DNA from: Siphonodentalium dalli
Lineage: Eukaryota > Mollusca > Scaphopoda > Gadilida > Siphonodentaliidae
Length of the DNA: 64,000 bases
Assembly (NCBI GenBank): GCA_032622095.1
Contig: CP136064.1
Coordinates: forward strand, 144,789,954 to 144,853,953
Direction of reading: 5' to 3'
This document shows, piece by piece, positions 32,966-44,160 of the stretch. The notes under the pieces are model-generated. The model worked only from the letters and a program-made list of their open reading frames with translations, ran no database searches and had not been told where the DNA came from. Each line of letters opens with the position of its first letter. Positions within the stretch are counted from its first letter, which is position 1. The position numbers and the translations under genes are program-made.

Positions 32966-33459
32966 AGGTACGGTTGGCCTTGGCGGTGGGTATCCTGTGA
33001 AAATATCTCCACCCGTCAAAAACCGCCACAAACAGAAAGAACATCAAAATATAGATAGACTTTGTCCGTATACAAATAAGACATGTCGCATAAACAGTAT
33101 GTTATTCTCATATGTTTGACCATTGTTATGTAAACAAAAGAGTAAAAAGTTACTTTTCTGGTGTTTGTTTATATTATGATGGTAAACATAAAGAGCGTTC
33201 TTTGTCGGTGAATACCTGATATGGAACTAATAAAGAGCGTTTATGCCATTTGTGTGTGATTAGCCAGTAGCATTGTGTTGTCTTCTGTGACACAATCAGG
33301 CTCCTGCTTAGGTAAAATATAGTAGGTCTTTATGGTAACATGCTGTTTACGCGATGGTCATGGTATATATGAACGGAACTGTATGCGTCTTATTGTTTTT
33401 CTGTTTACGGTGTTTGGAACAAATATGAATATTTTCGACAATTAAGGCCGCACGTGCCT
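32966..33459. mobile_element. TTAA MITE family C (494 bp), present only in copy 1
   Basis: Ends AGGTACGGTTGGCC and GGCCGCACGTGCCT form imperfect 14-bp inverted repeats, bounded by TTAA at 32,962-32,965 and 33,460-33,463. The other copy of the region reads straight through TCTTAAGAAAACC at 50,231-50,243, with a single TTAA. This is a clean filled/empty pair that proves both the exact ends and the TTAA duplication. No coding capacity is visible, so a transposase supplied elsewhere (piggyBac- or Kolobok-like) is inferred. Confidence 0.93.
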
Positions 33460-33688
33460 TTAAGAAAACCAATGAGGATTGCTGCTATTATTTTTCTGCC
33501 ACAGGTAAAGATCGACAAACAGACTTGATCTCCTACCTATAGTTTGATTGGGAAATTATTCATGGCCACATTATTTGCCAAAACAAACTAAGACCAAATT
33601 TATAACATTTTATCATATAACAGCGACAACAGACCATATCTTAAAATGTAGATCTTTCTCCATACATGTATGCCTCATATGTGGAATA

Positions 33689-36521
33689 GTAGGGCGGCTA
33701 AGTGTAAAATCGTTCACTTGGTGATACAAGCATGAAATTTGGAATGAATAATCAGTATGGTCCACTAAACAATATTGTTCGACAAACCACGCGAAAATCC
33801 AAGATGGCTGCCATTTTCATTTTTCAAGATGGCCGCCATTTTCAGCTACTTCAGTATTCGAATTTTGAAAAGTTAACCGATTTTATCGATGTATAACTCA
33901 AACAAGAGATCTTATGTCATTTCTAAAGGTTGAATTGTAATTAAAACACAACCTGAGTATGGTAAAACAATAGATTGTGCACATTTGCTGTTTCATTTCA
34001 AAATGTTGGCCTTTTTATATCACTTAACTTTCAATTGTGAAAAAAAAAATTCCATTTAAAAAAATTTAACCTCACACTATATATGATGTTAGTACATGGG
34101 GTAGCTACACACATGCATTGCTATCAGTTCATAGAGTCTTTTAAACTTGGCAGCCACAACTGCATAAAGTGGTGCATGGAAGCCCGATACGGTAGCATGT
34201 CCATCGCCCACTACATGCCTTCTTGCAGCTGCATTTGGTCAACTGACTGCAACATTTGGCAATTGTTGGAAGCTCCACCAAAACGATTCCCAGTGACTGC
34301 CATTTTCTACCCATCCCCAATCTGCATGACTTGGGTAAGCTGGCAGGGCATATATGGGGACAATCATTGGGCCGTTCATGAGCCTGGTCTATTGGAATAC
34401 TTGTGAATTTTATTTTAGTCTTGAGTACAACAAAGTTCCCTCTGTGAAATTAATTTGCTATCATGGGATGTTTCTTCTATATTGTGCTCAAAATCTGTGA
34501 AGCGAATAGGTAGCCAACGTGCATAGCGAGTGTTATCATTGGCAAAGAAATATGGAATTAGTTCAGATACCACTTCACAATGCAGAGTGAAATTTGCTTC
34601 TCGAAATGATCTAACTAGCAGTAAAATTGTCAATTCAATGTCGAGCACCAAACTCCAAAACTGGAACTGTGGACTAACAACACATTTACTTTTACACCAG
34701 TCATTGAAATTTTGAGTTCTTGCACATTTGTTAACTGTTTCATCCAATTGCATTGTTGATGCTTCTCTTAATTTTGTGGATTATGGAGCCTCCATGTCAC
34801 ACAGAAAGCACTCACCAGCTGCAGGCTGAATCTTTTGACATTTAGTTTTACTGGGAGTATTGTCTGCCTCCTCAGTGACAGGTAAATGCTGTTTCTGTGC
34901 CCGCTGTAGCTTTTGGTTACTGGACCTGCATCTGCAGCTTACGTGATACTTTGCCTTGTTTGTTCGTAATGTTTCTTATATACCATAACCCTTGTCAAAT
35001 CATCAAACATGATTGACATTGAGTTAATGACATGAAACAGTGGTATATTTGTTGCAATGTGTGTAAAATCATCTTGTTCTTTCTTCGGTGTGCATGGATT
35101 GACTTTGGTCTGCTGGCAGAGACAGCACTTTTTCCAATCTGTAATCCATTTGTTCGGCGTGACCATTGATGCTTGCTGTGAGTTATGACAGTCAACCATC
35201 TTCGAAAACTGGAAATATAGAATAAGCAGAATATTACTACCTTGTAGCTGTAATCATTGTAGATGTATATGAAATACACCGACATCTAAAGTTCCGAAAA
35301 TATTTCAATTTCGATTGTTTGGGTGCATGCGGTTTATTTTTAGCTTTATATCATTAACGATTGCTATGATTTCTTAATGATGAAAATGTTTTAATTATTC
35401 TACTTTTAGAGTTTAAAATGATACTTGTATTCCATAAATAAAACCGAAAATGTTATTTCAAAAGTTTACAAATGTGATGATATTTGTAGTCAATATATGC
35501 ACATGAATGTGCACGAGTGAGTGTCGGGTCTGTATCTGAAGTTTATTCTCAATTCAATTATTTAATTCGTATACATGTACCTCTAAGATAATAAGAGTAA
35601 TGCAAAAGATAAATAAACTGCATTTTTCTGATTTAACTTTTTGGCATTAATGTAGCTCAAAACAATCTTTGCTTATCGTATAATGAATTATCTGCAGTTT
35701 ATTCACCTTATGCATGATATGGAAATGATTTACTCACCTTGAATCTTGTGTTATTTTCTTGTTTTTGTCAGAGAAATTTGTCATCTGCTTCAGAAAATAA
35801 TCAACACATTATGGAAGACCGATTTGTACAAAATATGGAATGACATGTCGACAGTATTTAATGACTTCAAATATGAAATGCATACAATTGATTACACTAT
35901 CATCATTAACAATGTATCACTATTAATATTAACAATGCATCAACACCAAGCATAGGTTAAACATTTTAACCCACACTATACTAACTCGCACATGTATGTT
36001 AACAGCCTATATACACATATCATTTAACAAAATTCAATAACTCCAGAAGAGAACTACCAAAGAAATCGCATGTCTTAAACAGATATATGAACTAAGTATT
36101 TATGTTATGCCACATATAGACCTATATAATAAATAGTTGCAGTTGCTGAAAAAGTAGTCATCTAGAAATTGTTTGAAGAATTTTCCAGAAAAAAATCTGT
36201 AAAAATAAGAAAATAATCAATAATTCCTAAAAATAATACTATTTTTGCATACTTATGATAACTCAACCTTTAAAAGGATGACTTACTTATATATCATAAC
36301 AAAGAAGGAACCGAAAAGTGGTTAGTGTATCTTATATATTGGGTAGAAGTTCAACGCGGCAGCCATTTTGAAAAATGGTGGCCATCTTGAATGTGGTGGC
36401 CATTTTGATTGGTTTGTCGAGCATTTTTTTGTATTAATATATATTGATCATGCATACCAAGTTTCATGCTTGTATCACCAATTGAACGATTTGACCATAA
36501 TTTTACACTTAGCCGCCCTAC
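33689..36521 (-). mobile_element. 2.8-kb terminal-inverted-repeat transposon, unclassified, degenerate
   Basis: The left end reads GTAGGGCGGCTAAGTGTAAA and then ATCGTTCACTTGGTGATACA. The right end is the complement (...TTTTACACTTAGCCGCCCTAC, with TGCTTGTATCACCAATTGAA further in). TA dinucleotides sit outside both ends (33,687-33,688 and 36,522-36,523), so a TA duplication is possible. Subterminal regions carry several CCATTTT / AAGATGGC blocks. The minus strand holds broken pieces of one mobile-element protein (34,141-35,199). About 1.1 kb on the right (35,200-36,340) is non-coding as far as I can see. This is an internally deleted, decayed copy. The superfamily is not clear to me. Confidence 0.82.
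34141..35199 (-). pseudogene. Cysteine-rich mobile-element protein, three surviving pieces
   Basis: Reading leftward on the minus strand. Piece 1 begins at the ATG at 35,199 and contains WITDWKKCCLCQQ, a CxxC that resembles the zinc-knuckle start of a protein family widespread in invertebrate genomes. A shift near 34,960 leads to TNKAKYHVSCRCRSSNQKLQ and later GECFLCDMEAP, ending in TAA. Piece 2 (34,415-34,753) contains SPQFQFWSLVLDIELTILLL, then LIPYFFANDNTRYARWLPIR. Piece 3 (about 34,360 to 34,141) has DWGWVENG in one frame, then CSQLTKCSCKKACSGRWTC and PCTTLCSCGC before the stop. This Cys-rich tail is what I recall at the C-terminus of the same family. Large central parts are missing, so this is non-functional. 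The plus-strand frame 34,083-34,406 is the antisense shadow of piece 3. No DDE triad is visible, and the family's enzymatic role is unknown to me. Confidence 0.7.
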
Positions 36522-36523
36522 TA

Positions 36524-36958
36524 GAAGTCAATATGTATGACCTACCTGTTAAGCATGACAAGTTTTGTCAGAATACCTTTTCTATTTATAGAGGCTGAGC
36601 ACTACACCCATGGTTGATAGTAACACAAATGACACAAATTTGGCCAATGCTTGGTTACTTGTGGTTGCCATCGCAACCACAATGACATTTTATCACTGCT
36701 GCACGTGTTTACAGTACCTGCCAACCATGTATATTGATAATAACTATTTAACTTCCTTCAGTATTCTTGTTTCAAAATTAGTTTTTTTATTCACCCAGAA
36801 TGCACACTTTTGAAATATTGACCCATATAAGACTGGAGTAAAGTTGAGACCAACATGTCTTTGTTAATTTTGGTGCACAGATTTCAACGAAATTTGGTAT
36901 AGTGACTCAGGGTGCCCTGGCAGAGTGTATAATGCCGTTAGTTGTTCTAAATTTTGAT
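36524..36958. other. Unassigned sequence
   Basis: A 67-codon frame (36,610-36,813) has hydrophobic stretches but no motif. The phrase TTTCAACGAAATTTGGTAT near 36,880 resembles the modules of the CCGT-type repeats. Confidence 0.45.
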
Positions 36959-36962
36959 TTAA

Positions 36963-37595
36963 AGGGGTACTGTACACAGAGATAGGCAATTTTTTTATTT
37001 ACTCCCATTGACATAACTTTCGAGTTAGATTGTGTTCGTGTTATATGAGTTTCGTATAAACCTAATTTAGCGACGAAAATATTGATCTTGGAAATAAACA
37101 TATTACGATTTCAAACTACGCGCCATGTTTTTTACCTTCACCGGAGAAGACGCAGGTTGCAGGATGAACCGGAAGTTCAATTGATGCCTGCAATCTCTTC
37201 CATCGAACAATCTCACCCCCTATAAAAATACTTGACGCTTTATGAATCTTGTTTCTTCTCTTTTTTTCCAAATTGGTTATAGCGGGACTTCCTTTTGCAT
37301 GTAACATGTTTTGTTCGCTACTCAATAATGTTCGTCGTAAACAGCCGTCGATAAAAGACACCCAACATGTGAGATTTCAAGAACGGTAACTCGTAATGGC
37401 ATAATTCGCCATTTTATGACTCCAGCCATAAATTCATTTATATTAAATAATTCAATTTGATTTTTATGATAGCCTGTTAATCGGAACGTTTTCAGTAGAC
37501 ATCGTCGACTCAAATACGTTATTTTAAAATATAATATTGATATTAGATCGCAATTGTTACCGGGAATTTATTGAAATTGACGTACAGTACCCCTT
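36963..37595. mobile_element. TTAA MITE family A, second locus
   Basis: AGGGGTACTGTACACAGAG ... GACGTACAGTACCCCTT between TTAA at 36,959-36,962 and 37,596-37,599. Ends shared with 2631-3213; the body shares GACTCCAGCCATAAATTCA (as complement) and TATTGATATTAGATCG-like text. Non-coding. Confidence 0.87.
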
Positions 37596-37599
37596 TTAA

Positions 37600-37912
37600 A
37601 CAAATTTAAATGAATAAAAAAAATATGAACATATGTGAATATTTAGGTACAAATAAACCTATTTGCACGAGAATATTTTGCAGCACCAGATATAGAGGAA
37701 TGTGGGCCACAGTTAGACATGGGTCAGAGTGAGATATTGCCTCTAACATTTCTCTGATTTCCAGACCAATACCCATGGCACCAGTCAAGAGATATTAGCC
37801 ATATAGCACATGTTACTATATATTTCTTCAAAATGCAATCATCAGGTGAAGATTGAATCTGGCCAAGCGACCAATTTTCAATGCAAAATTATTTTATTTA
37901 ATTTGTGCAATT
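37600..37912. other. Short unassigned spacer
   Basis: The minus-strand frame 37,606-37,788 begins MTGAMGIGLEIREMLEAISH and looks somewhat coding-like, but I do not recognise it. It might be an exon remnant. Confidence 0.35.
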
Positions 37913-37916
37913 TTAA

Positions 37917-38360
37917 AGGTACTCAATCCGAATTAACCCTCACAGATTACTATTTCCTTGACTTCGTAGGTGAGAAATATTTGATTCAAGTCGAGGAACC
38001 CACAACATCAAAGCTCAGAGTGATCAGATACCGATTTTTAAAATCTATCATTTAAATTTTAGGTGGCCCAGCAAACAGCAGACGAGAATACTTTCTCTGA
38101 CCAAATTGCAGATGAAGATGGATAACTCTAAAATCAACTGGTTTTTTTTTTTTGTGTGTGTCAGATGTTTGACAAACCAGCAATATTCGTTGAGCAAAAA
38201 GTTGATAAATTACAGGTTTTTGTCAATTTTATGCTATAATTGACTGCAGTTAGCATTATTTTTGAGCAATTAATCGATTCTGTCAACTGAAGCGGCATTT
38301 CAAAAAATCTTCTTGTTGTAATCTGATGATATGGGGACTATTGATTCGGATTGAGGACCT
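37917..38360. mobile_element. TTAA MITE family B (444 bp)
   Basis: AGGTACTCAATCCGAATTA ... GATTCGGATTGAGGACCT with TTAA at 37,913-37,916 and 38,361-38,364. A truncated relative is at 26,215. Non-coding. Confidence 0.88.
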
Positions 38361-41011
38361 TTAAGGGAAAAATATATTTATTGGATAAATTTACACATCA
38401 TACTGAATACATTTTTATGAAAACGGGGATTTATTGCATATTTCACATAGCCACATCTGATTTGTTTATTGAGGTTTATGTATGCTTGACTTTCAGCGAG
38501 TTACATGGATGGGACACAACGACTCAATGAGACATAATTTATGGCCCTGGTAGGATCCAACTTCAGTAGATGATAGGCACTTCGAAAAGGAATGAGATAA
38601 TTTGCCAAATGACTTGTTTTGGGGCTAAATAATTTAGATCAAACAAACTGATGTCATTGTGCATTAGTGGTATGTTCGGTGTGTTTCCTATATGGTTACT
38701 ACTTAGGGGTGACCCCTTCTGTGAAGTAGATGATGAGAAACAAGTATTAAGGGTGGTCCCAGCTCAAGATTGCATACTTGTTCGTGACTTTTGTGAGCTT
38801 ATATCGTACTCTCAGATGTCTAATCATTGTGATGGTCAATAATAGTGATAGCGGAGACCTAGACTGAAATTAACAATATTGATGGAAATTTAATTCTATT
38901 TCAATTTAATTCTATATATGTCTCTATGCGAAAAAACTTAATGATCGTTGAGAATTTTATCTAAAATTACTAAACTGATCATGCGGCACATGCTGACACT
39001 ATTGTTAGGCATCTGATAGTATATAAACATTTTAATAATTGCCCGGGAGGAATGACATTAGTATAAGGGACGCAAAGCAAAATCCACCACAAAGTCACTT
39101 AAATCTTGCCATTTCAAGGTTGGATCTTCACATTCTATGACACACATTATTTAATAATAAAAGGTATTTCATAATTTATTAACTGTACTAGTTACTTCCC
39201 TATCGCAACAGCAAAAACTTTGTACTGGTGGAATATATCATTCTTGATGGGCATAGATACATAGATATTCATGGCATGGTCTGAGAAAATGCTACTAGAT
39301 TACACATTTATATGATTGCCTCATTAGTCATGTACATGTATAACAAGAAGGTCGTGACAGTTCAACTAAGTTGGCCTGGAATTATTATGTTTAGCATACA
39401 TATTATTCCAATCCCAATGTGTCAAGTCGACAATAGCAAGTACGCAGGGCTATATTTAATAATTTTTCCACAAATAGCCACTAGTTAATATATATGCTAG
39501 CCATGCTGATCAAGCTCCCGCTTAATGCTTAAGGTTTAAATCGAGAACACAGTGTTAAAATCATGAATCATTTAATATGTGAGAATGCTAAAACTAATCA
39601 CCGTGCATTATAATTATTATATTTAACTTGATGTGTCCATCACAGGAAACAGAATTCATACACACAGATGGAAAGTTTGCCCGGAAGCATATCCTCTCAC
39701 CAGTCACTGCATGAACTCTGCAGTACGTGTGCCGAGACCAAGTGGGATTGGGAGATGTTCTTCTTTTCCTTCACTCAACAAGAAGATAAATGACTCACTT
39801 TGTTAGTCACCAATTCGCTGGGCTTCACATGTTTGTTACATCTGTGTGTCGACTGCTCTGTAGGTGGCTAGAATTGTATTTTGACCTGAGTCAGATTCAC
39901 AGTGAGTGGGTGAGGCTGAGCCTGAAGTCGTTGATAACTAAATTTACTAATCTGCAATCACTAAATTGACTAATACAATCCTAATATTATTAGATTAGTA
40001 GGCCACATGACCGCTTTCACCAATTACTGCTTCCACAAGTTCCAGCTACGCGCTACGTTCAACGGTTCATGACTGAACTATACTGTCTATAGTAAATAAG
40101 TAAATCAGTCCGCTCTAAAATGTCCATTTTCTGATTTCCTTGACCCAAGTTGAGGCTTGACCTGACAGTGTTAGATATTTAACAATTAAATTTACTATTT
40201 AGAGAAGTAGTTAGTAGACTGAACAATTTGCCGCTTGCAGTTGCAACTCTAAGTCTAACCAGTCCAGGTGAAAACAGACTTAAAATTGAACAATAACAGA
40301 ACAAACTTGTCAAATCGCCGTGGTGATCAGTCTGCACAGATCTGCACAGTCTGCACATTCCACTCCAGTGACCTTCATTTTCATATTTTTTTTCAGTCAC
40401 AGATTCGTCATTGAGTTTCTTTCCAACTGACTGATTTTCACTTTTAAACTTCCAGTTCAACTTCAAGTTCAAAACAAGTTATTGTTGTTGTTATTCTTCT
40501 TCTTTCGACTGCTTTGACTCTAAAGTCATTCCAGTAAATGGGCTCGTTGTGCTATCTTCGCTTGTGCTTTCTCGTTTGTTCTTAACGCTTACGTGCTGTG
40601 ATACAGTTGTAGATTTAAAATACGAGTGATAACAATAACAAGCAATTCAATTTCAAATTTGGCAAATAAGAGAGCGCCACCATTTTGTAACGAAATTAGG
40701 TCATCATGTCCAACGTTGCTGTGGCCTGCCAGGGGACGTAATTTTCAAACTGTAATGGTACGGAATCTGGCGAGGTTTGCCGAATGCTATGCGCCCGTGT
40801 CAGCTAAATCCACATTAAGCATTTAATTTTGAATAGGGTTGATTTTGTTTTTCAAATTTAATAGTGTTGCTTTGGGGAGGCTGATCGAAGAAGAAAAATA
40901 AATTCGTTTTATTAATTTGTCAATTCTATTGCGGCCACCACTGGGGCCCATAAGTCTGAATCGCCCGGATGTAAAAACAATTTTTTCATGTTGATGGATT
41001 ATAGAAATTAG

Positions 41012-41019
41012 TGACGTCA
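41012..41019. promoter_or_regulatory. CRE-like palindrome TGACGTCA
   Basis: Perfect match to the cAMP-response element core known from animals. Single short motif; function inferred only. Confidence 0.25.
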
Positions 41020-41323
41020 CAACTATACTTGCGTCGCTTACGCAATACCGTAAAACAACCCTTTTGGGTTGTGACTAATACAAGTGTGAAACCATCCACT
41101 CACCTACTTCAGTACTTGTCATTTATCCTTAAAATCTGACAAATAACAGAACGTAAACACTGACATGTTGTGTGTTCGTCGACCATTGCATGTGACCCAT
41201 CATTTCATGAATCTCCCTGTGAGTTCCCTGTGCACACGTCAAGGTAATCACGTGCGTTCACACTGAGTGTACAATTCAAATTCAGGTAGCCTGATACAAT
41301 TAAAGTTGAGGGTAACTACAATC

Positions 41324-41333
41324 TGCGCATGCG
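41324..41333. promoter_or_regulatory. NRF1-like motif TGCGCATGCG
   Basis: Matches the NRF1 consensus common in CpG-rich animal promoters. A CCAAT-like AACCAATTCC is 20 bp away. No transcript evidence. Confidence 0.25.
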
Positions 41334-41921
41334 TATAGTTTTTACAACTAACCAATTCCAATTTGTATGACACATGCGTACTGTTAACTTCCTGATATAG
41401 TCATGCGGGTTGCAGAATCATGTTCGGTGACATTGCTATGCGTGGTAATTTGCACGAGACTTATGTAGTCATGTGATATGTTAGCTCCTCCTACTTTCGG
41501 CCATTTAACAACGTTTTGTCAACATGTTTGGATTAAATAATTACGGAATTATACACACTTTCTGGTAGGTGTCAGAGTTAATATAGATTGCAATATTGGT
41601 AACATTAATGACTGTGTTAGTTGATTTACTTGATTCTTAAAATTAAGTGTATTTAAAAAAATTAGCTACTCGTCCATGCTGAAGGCCAAGGGCATCCCGA
41701 CCTGATATGGCATTAGCCAATTACCAGGTCGGAGTCTGACTAGGCAAATAATTGCCAAAAGTGGGGAAGTCGGCAGCAGAGAGAACCTTGTCTTGTCTTG
41801 TCTTGTGTAGATTCCCCCGTTAGTTGTCGAGGTACCGCTGCTACGAGCGTTGAAATTTTCCTTCCAAATGTTCTGATCCAGGAATGAGAAAAAATCACTG
41901 TAGAATCCAATTACGAATAAT

Positions 41922-41978
41922 TATACCCCCTTTAAAAAAAAAAGGGGGGTATACTGTTTTGCACCTGTCCGTCCGTCC
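41922..41978 (+). repeat. Hairpin head of a (CCGT)n modular repeat, split by the LINE
   Basis: TATACCCCCTTT...AAAGGGGGGTATA hairpin followed by GCACCTGTCCGTCCGTCC, as at 14,480. The repeat resumes at 43,170 after the LINE insertion. Confidence 0.75.
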
Positions 41979-43169
41979 ATTATTATTATTATTATTATAG
42001 ATACATTTAGAACGCATTATACAATATATTAGTTTCAATGCGCTTACAATACAAACATGGCACACATCCTAAAATAATAATGCACGAATGGATAAAATTA
42101 TATATAAACAACCTAACTAGATAATACCAACTTAACCTAATAATCAACCGCAGTAAGGCAATAATAACAGCTAGACCATTTAAAATACACGAAGATATAC
42201 GATTGAATCACAGCTAAAATTATATGGTGAAAGTAAAAGTTAATATATGGGTTTAAACGGTCTACACTCGCCTGCACATAACAGACTGGTAAACATGCAG
42301 CTATCGAAGAACACCTTTTTTTTGGAAGATTGAAGCATATCTCAAACAAGTGAGTCTTAAGTTTTTGACTTGAATTTGGGGAAAGTAGCACAATTCCGGA
42401 TGTCCATTGGAAGTCTATTCCAGTTGTTGATGGAAGTCTCTTGGAAGCACCCAATTCCGTAGTTGATGTTAGGCTTCCTGGTCGCTCTGCGGATATCTTT
42501 CCCACTGGTACATGATCGAGTCACACCCCCGCTTTTCAGAACAAACATGTCAGAAATGTACACAGGAACCGTATGATTTAGCGATTTGAATACTGTGACC
42601 GCACATTTGTATTCCATTCTATACTGAAAAGTCATTATATGTTCACTAATCAACGTCTTGGTGATATGGTCGTATTTACTTTTATTGTCGATAAGTCTTG
42701 CACAGTTGTTAATTAAGACATCGATCCGGTGCATATTCCTCCTTGGTGATATTTGTCAGCAGAGAATTCAGACTATCAACACGTGACATGACAAGCGATA
42801 AGACTGCGCGTTTCATAGCTTTTTTGCTCAGGTGACATTGAACTCTGCGCAGGCATCTAAGGTGGTAGTAACATGTTCGCAGTATGTCAGATACCATTTT
42901 GTCAAGACACATGGTAGAATCAAAGTGCGCACCAAGGTTTCCGAAGATCACTACACGATAGAATAACGCTGTCGCCCAGCTGAATTTCAAACTCTGGCTC
43001 TGTGTTTTTACCCACAGAGAGCGATAGTTCTTTGATGGAATATTTGGAGCCAATTACCATGAACTCGGACTTGTCGACATTAAGTTTAAATTTGTCATTC
43101 TGCATCCAAGATTTTACTTTACAGAAACACTCTTCCAGACAATGTATTGCGTTGTTATAGCCATTCGGA
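41979..43169 (-). mobile_element. 5'-truncated non-LTR retrotransposon (CR1/L2-like), copy 1, frameshifted
   Basis: The insertion is bounded by TCCGTCCGTCC on both sides (41,968-41,978 and 43,170-43,180), a target duplication placed within a CCGT tract. On the minus strand it holds the end of a reverse-transcriptase ORF, then a 3' region ending in (TAA/ATA)n at 41,979. Key phrases: SWMQNDKFKLN, KSEFMVIGSK, LGAHFDSTMCLDKM, KKAMKRAVLSLVMSRVDSLN, NNWNRLPMDIRN and FPKFKSK. These fit the C-terminal thumb and connection part of CR1/L2/Jockey-type LINEs (known family pattern). Relative to the second copy, extra bases in homopolymers near 42,362, 42,736 and 42,949 break the frame. Confidence 0.85.
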
Positions 43170-44160
43170 TCCGTCCGTCCGTGTTTACTGATGACTACTT
43201 ATGTGGCTAAGATTGTGTAAAATGGATATTTATGTGCATAACTTCCGTTGCGTGGCCAGCCATGTAACAGCTTTCAGATGGACGTTCAAAAATGATCTAT
43301 TTGGCCTAAACAGCTTATTTAATTTTGTAGTCACTCAAAATTTGGAAACAAAAAGTCCATAGATTTAGACATCCATGACCTGTCAATAGGAAATGTCGGA
43401 CACTGACGGACATTTATGTGGCTAGTCACCCAATCACGGACCTGTCAGTTTCTCCTATTCCACTGTCCCAGTTGCTGTGTGCAAATTTTTGAGTTTTAAT
43501 CAGCTTCTTCTGCTATAATTCCAACATGTTATGAATCCATAATCTGGAGTTTTATCACTATCTACTACTTGATAGCCACATAAAATTTGATGGCTACCTG
43601 AGAAGCCACATAAAAACTAAAGCCACATTACCATTTCTAGCCACATAGGTCGGAGCCACATACACATGTATCTACCCATTTGTTCGTCCGTCGTCCGTCC
43701 GTGGACACAAATTTGTCCCGGAGTTTTTCTCAGAGGTTTTTTTTTTGGCCTTATCCACCCTTTTTATGTTTACCCATACCATAGTATGGTAAACATAATG
43801 TCGATGTCCGGATTGACCACTCGTCGTGCATCCGTCTGTCTGTCCGTAGACACTTTACGCATGGTGCGATAACTCAAATATTTTCTATCCGATCGGAACT
43901 AAATTTTGTATATGAGTTTCTCAGACCAAAATACAGATCGAGTTTTTTTTACGGAGTTATGGCCGTTTTTCGACTTCGAATTCACGCATGCTGTCATAAC
44001 TCAAACAATTTTTATCTGATCGGAACCAAATTTGGTATGCGAGTTTCAGAGCCCAAAATACAGATCGAGTTCAAATATGGGTTTGATCCGATTTGTTTTA
44101 AAGAAGTTATGACCCTTTGTTTTTCGAAAATAATTTTTTTTTTTTTTTAAAAGGGAACTG
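43170..44160 (+). repeat. (CCGT)n-type modular repeats
   Basis: The interrupted host repeat continues, with several AGCCACATA phrases (43,570-43,665). A second CGTCCGTCGTCCGTCCGTGG start follows at about 43,683. Next come an ATGTTTACCCATACCATAG...TATGGTAAACAT hairpin (43,767-43,798) and two modules sharing TAACTCAAA-ATTTT-ATC-GATCGGAAC and CAAAATACAGATCGAGTT. No gene. Confidence 0.65.

Larger units (their letters stand above)
38365..41921. other. Longest stretch without recognised mobile elements
   Basis: 3.5 kb with no inverted-repeat element that I can see. Frames such as 38,651-38,842 (plus), 40,179-40,472 (minus) and 40,626-40,826 (plus) have no known motif. The part from about 40,600 to 41,400 has more CpG than its surroundings and includes TGACGTCA (41,012-41,019) and TGCGCATGCG (41,324-41,333). 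If any host exon or promoter exists here it is most likely in this stretch. Confidence 0.45.

Noticed and set aside
34083-34406. 107-codon plus-strand frame
   Set aside because: It is the antisense of the Cys-rich C-terminal remnant on the minus strand, which makes better family sense.
40179-40472. 97-codon minus-strand frame as a host exon
   Set aside because: No recognisable domain or convincing splice context; noted only within the element-poor stretch.
42137-42505. 122-codon frame MGKISAERPG... on the minus strand as a separate gene
   Set aside because: It overlaps the LINE reverse-transcriptase tail in another frame and extends only into the LINE 3' region.
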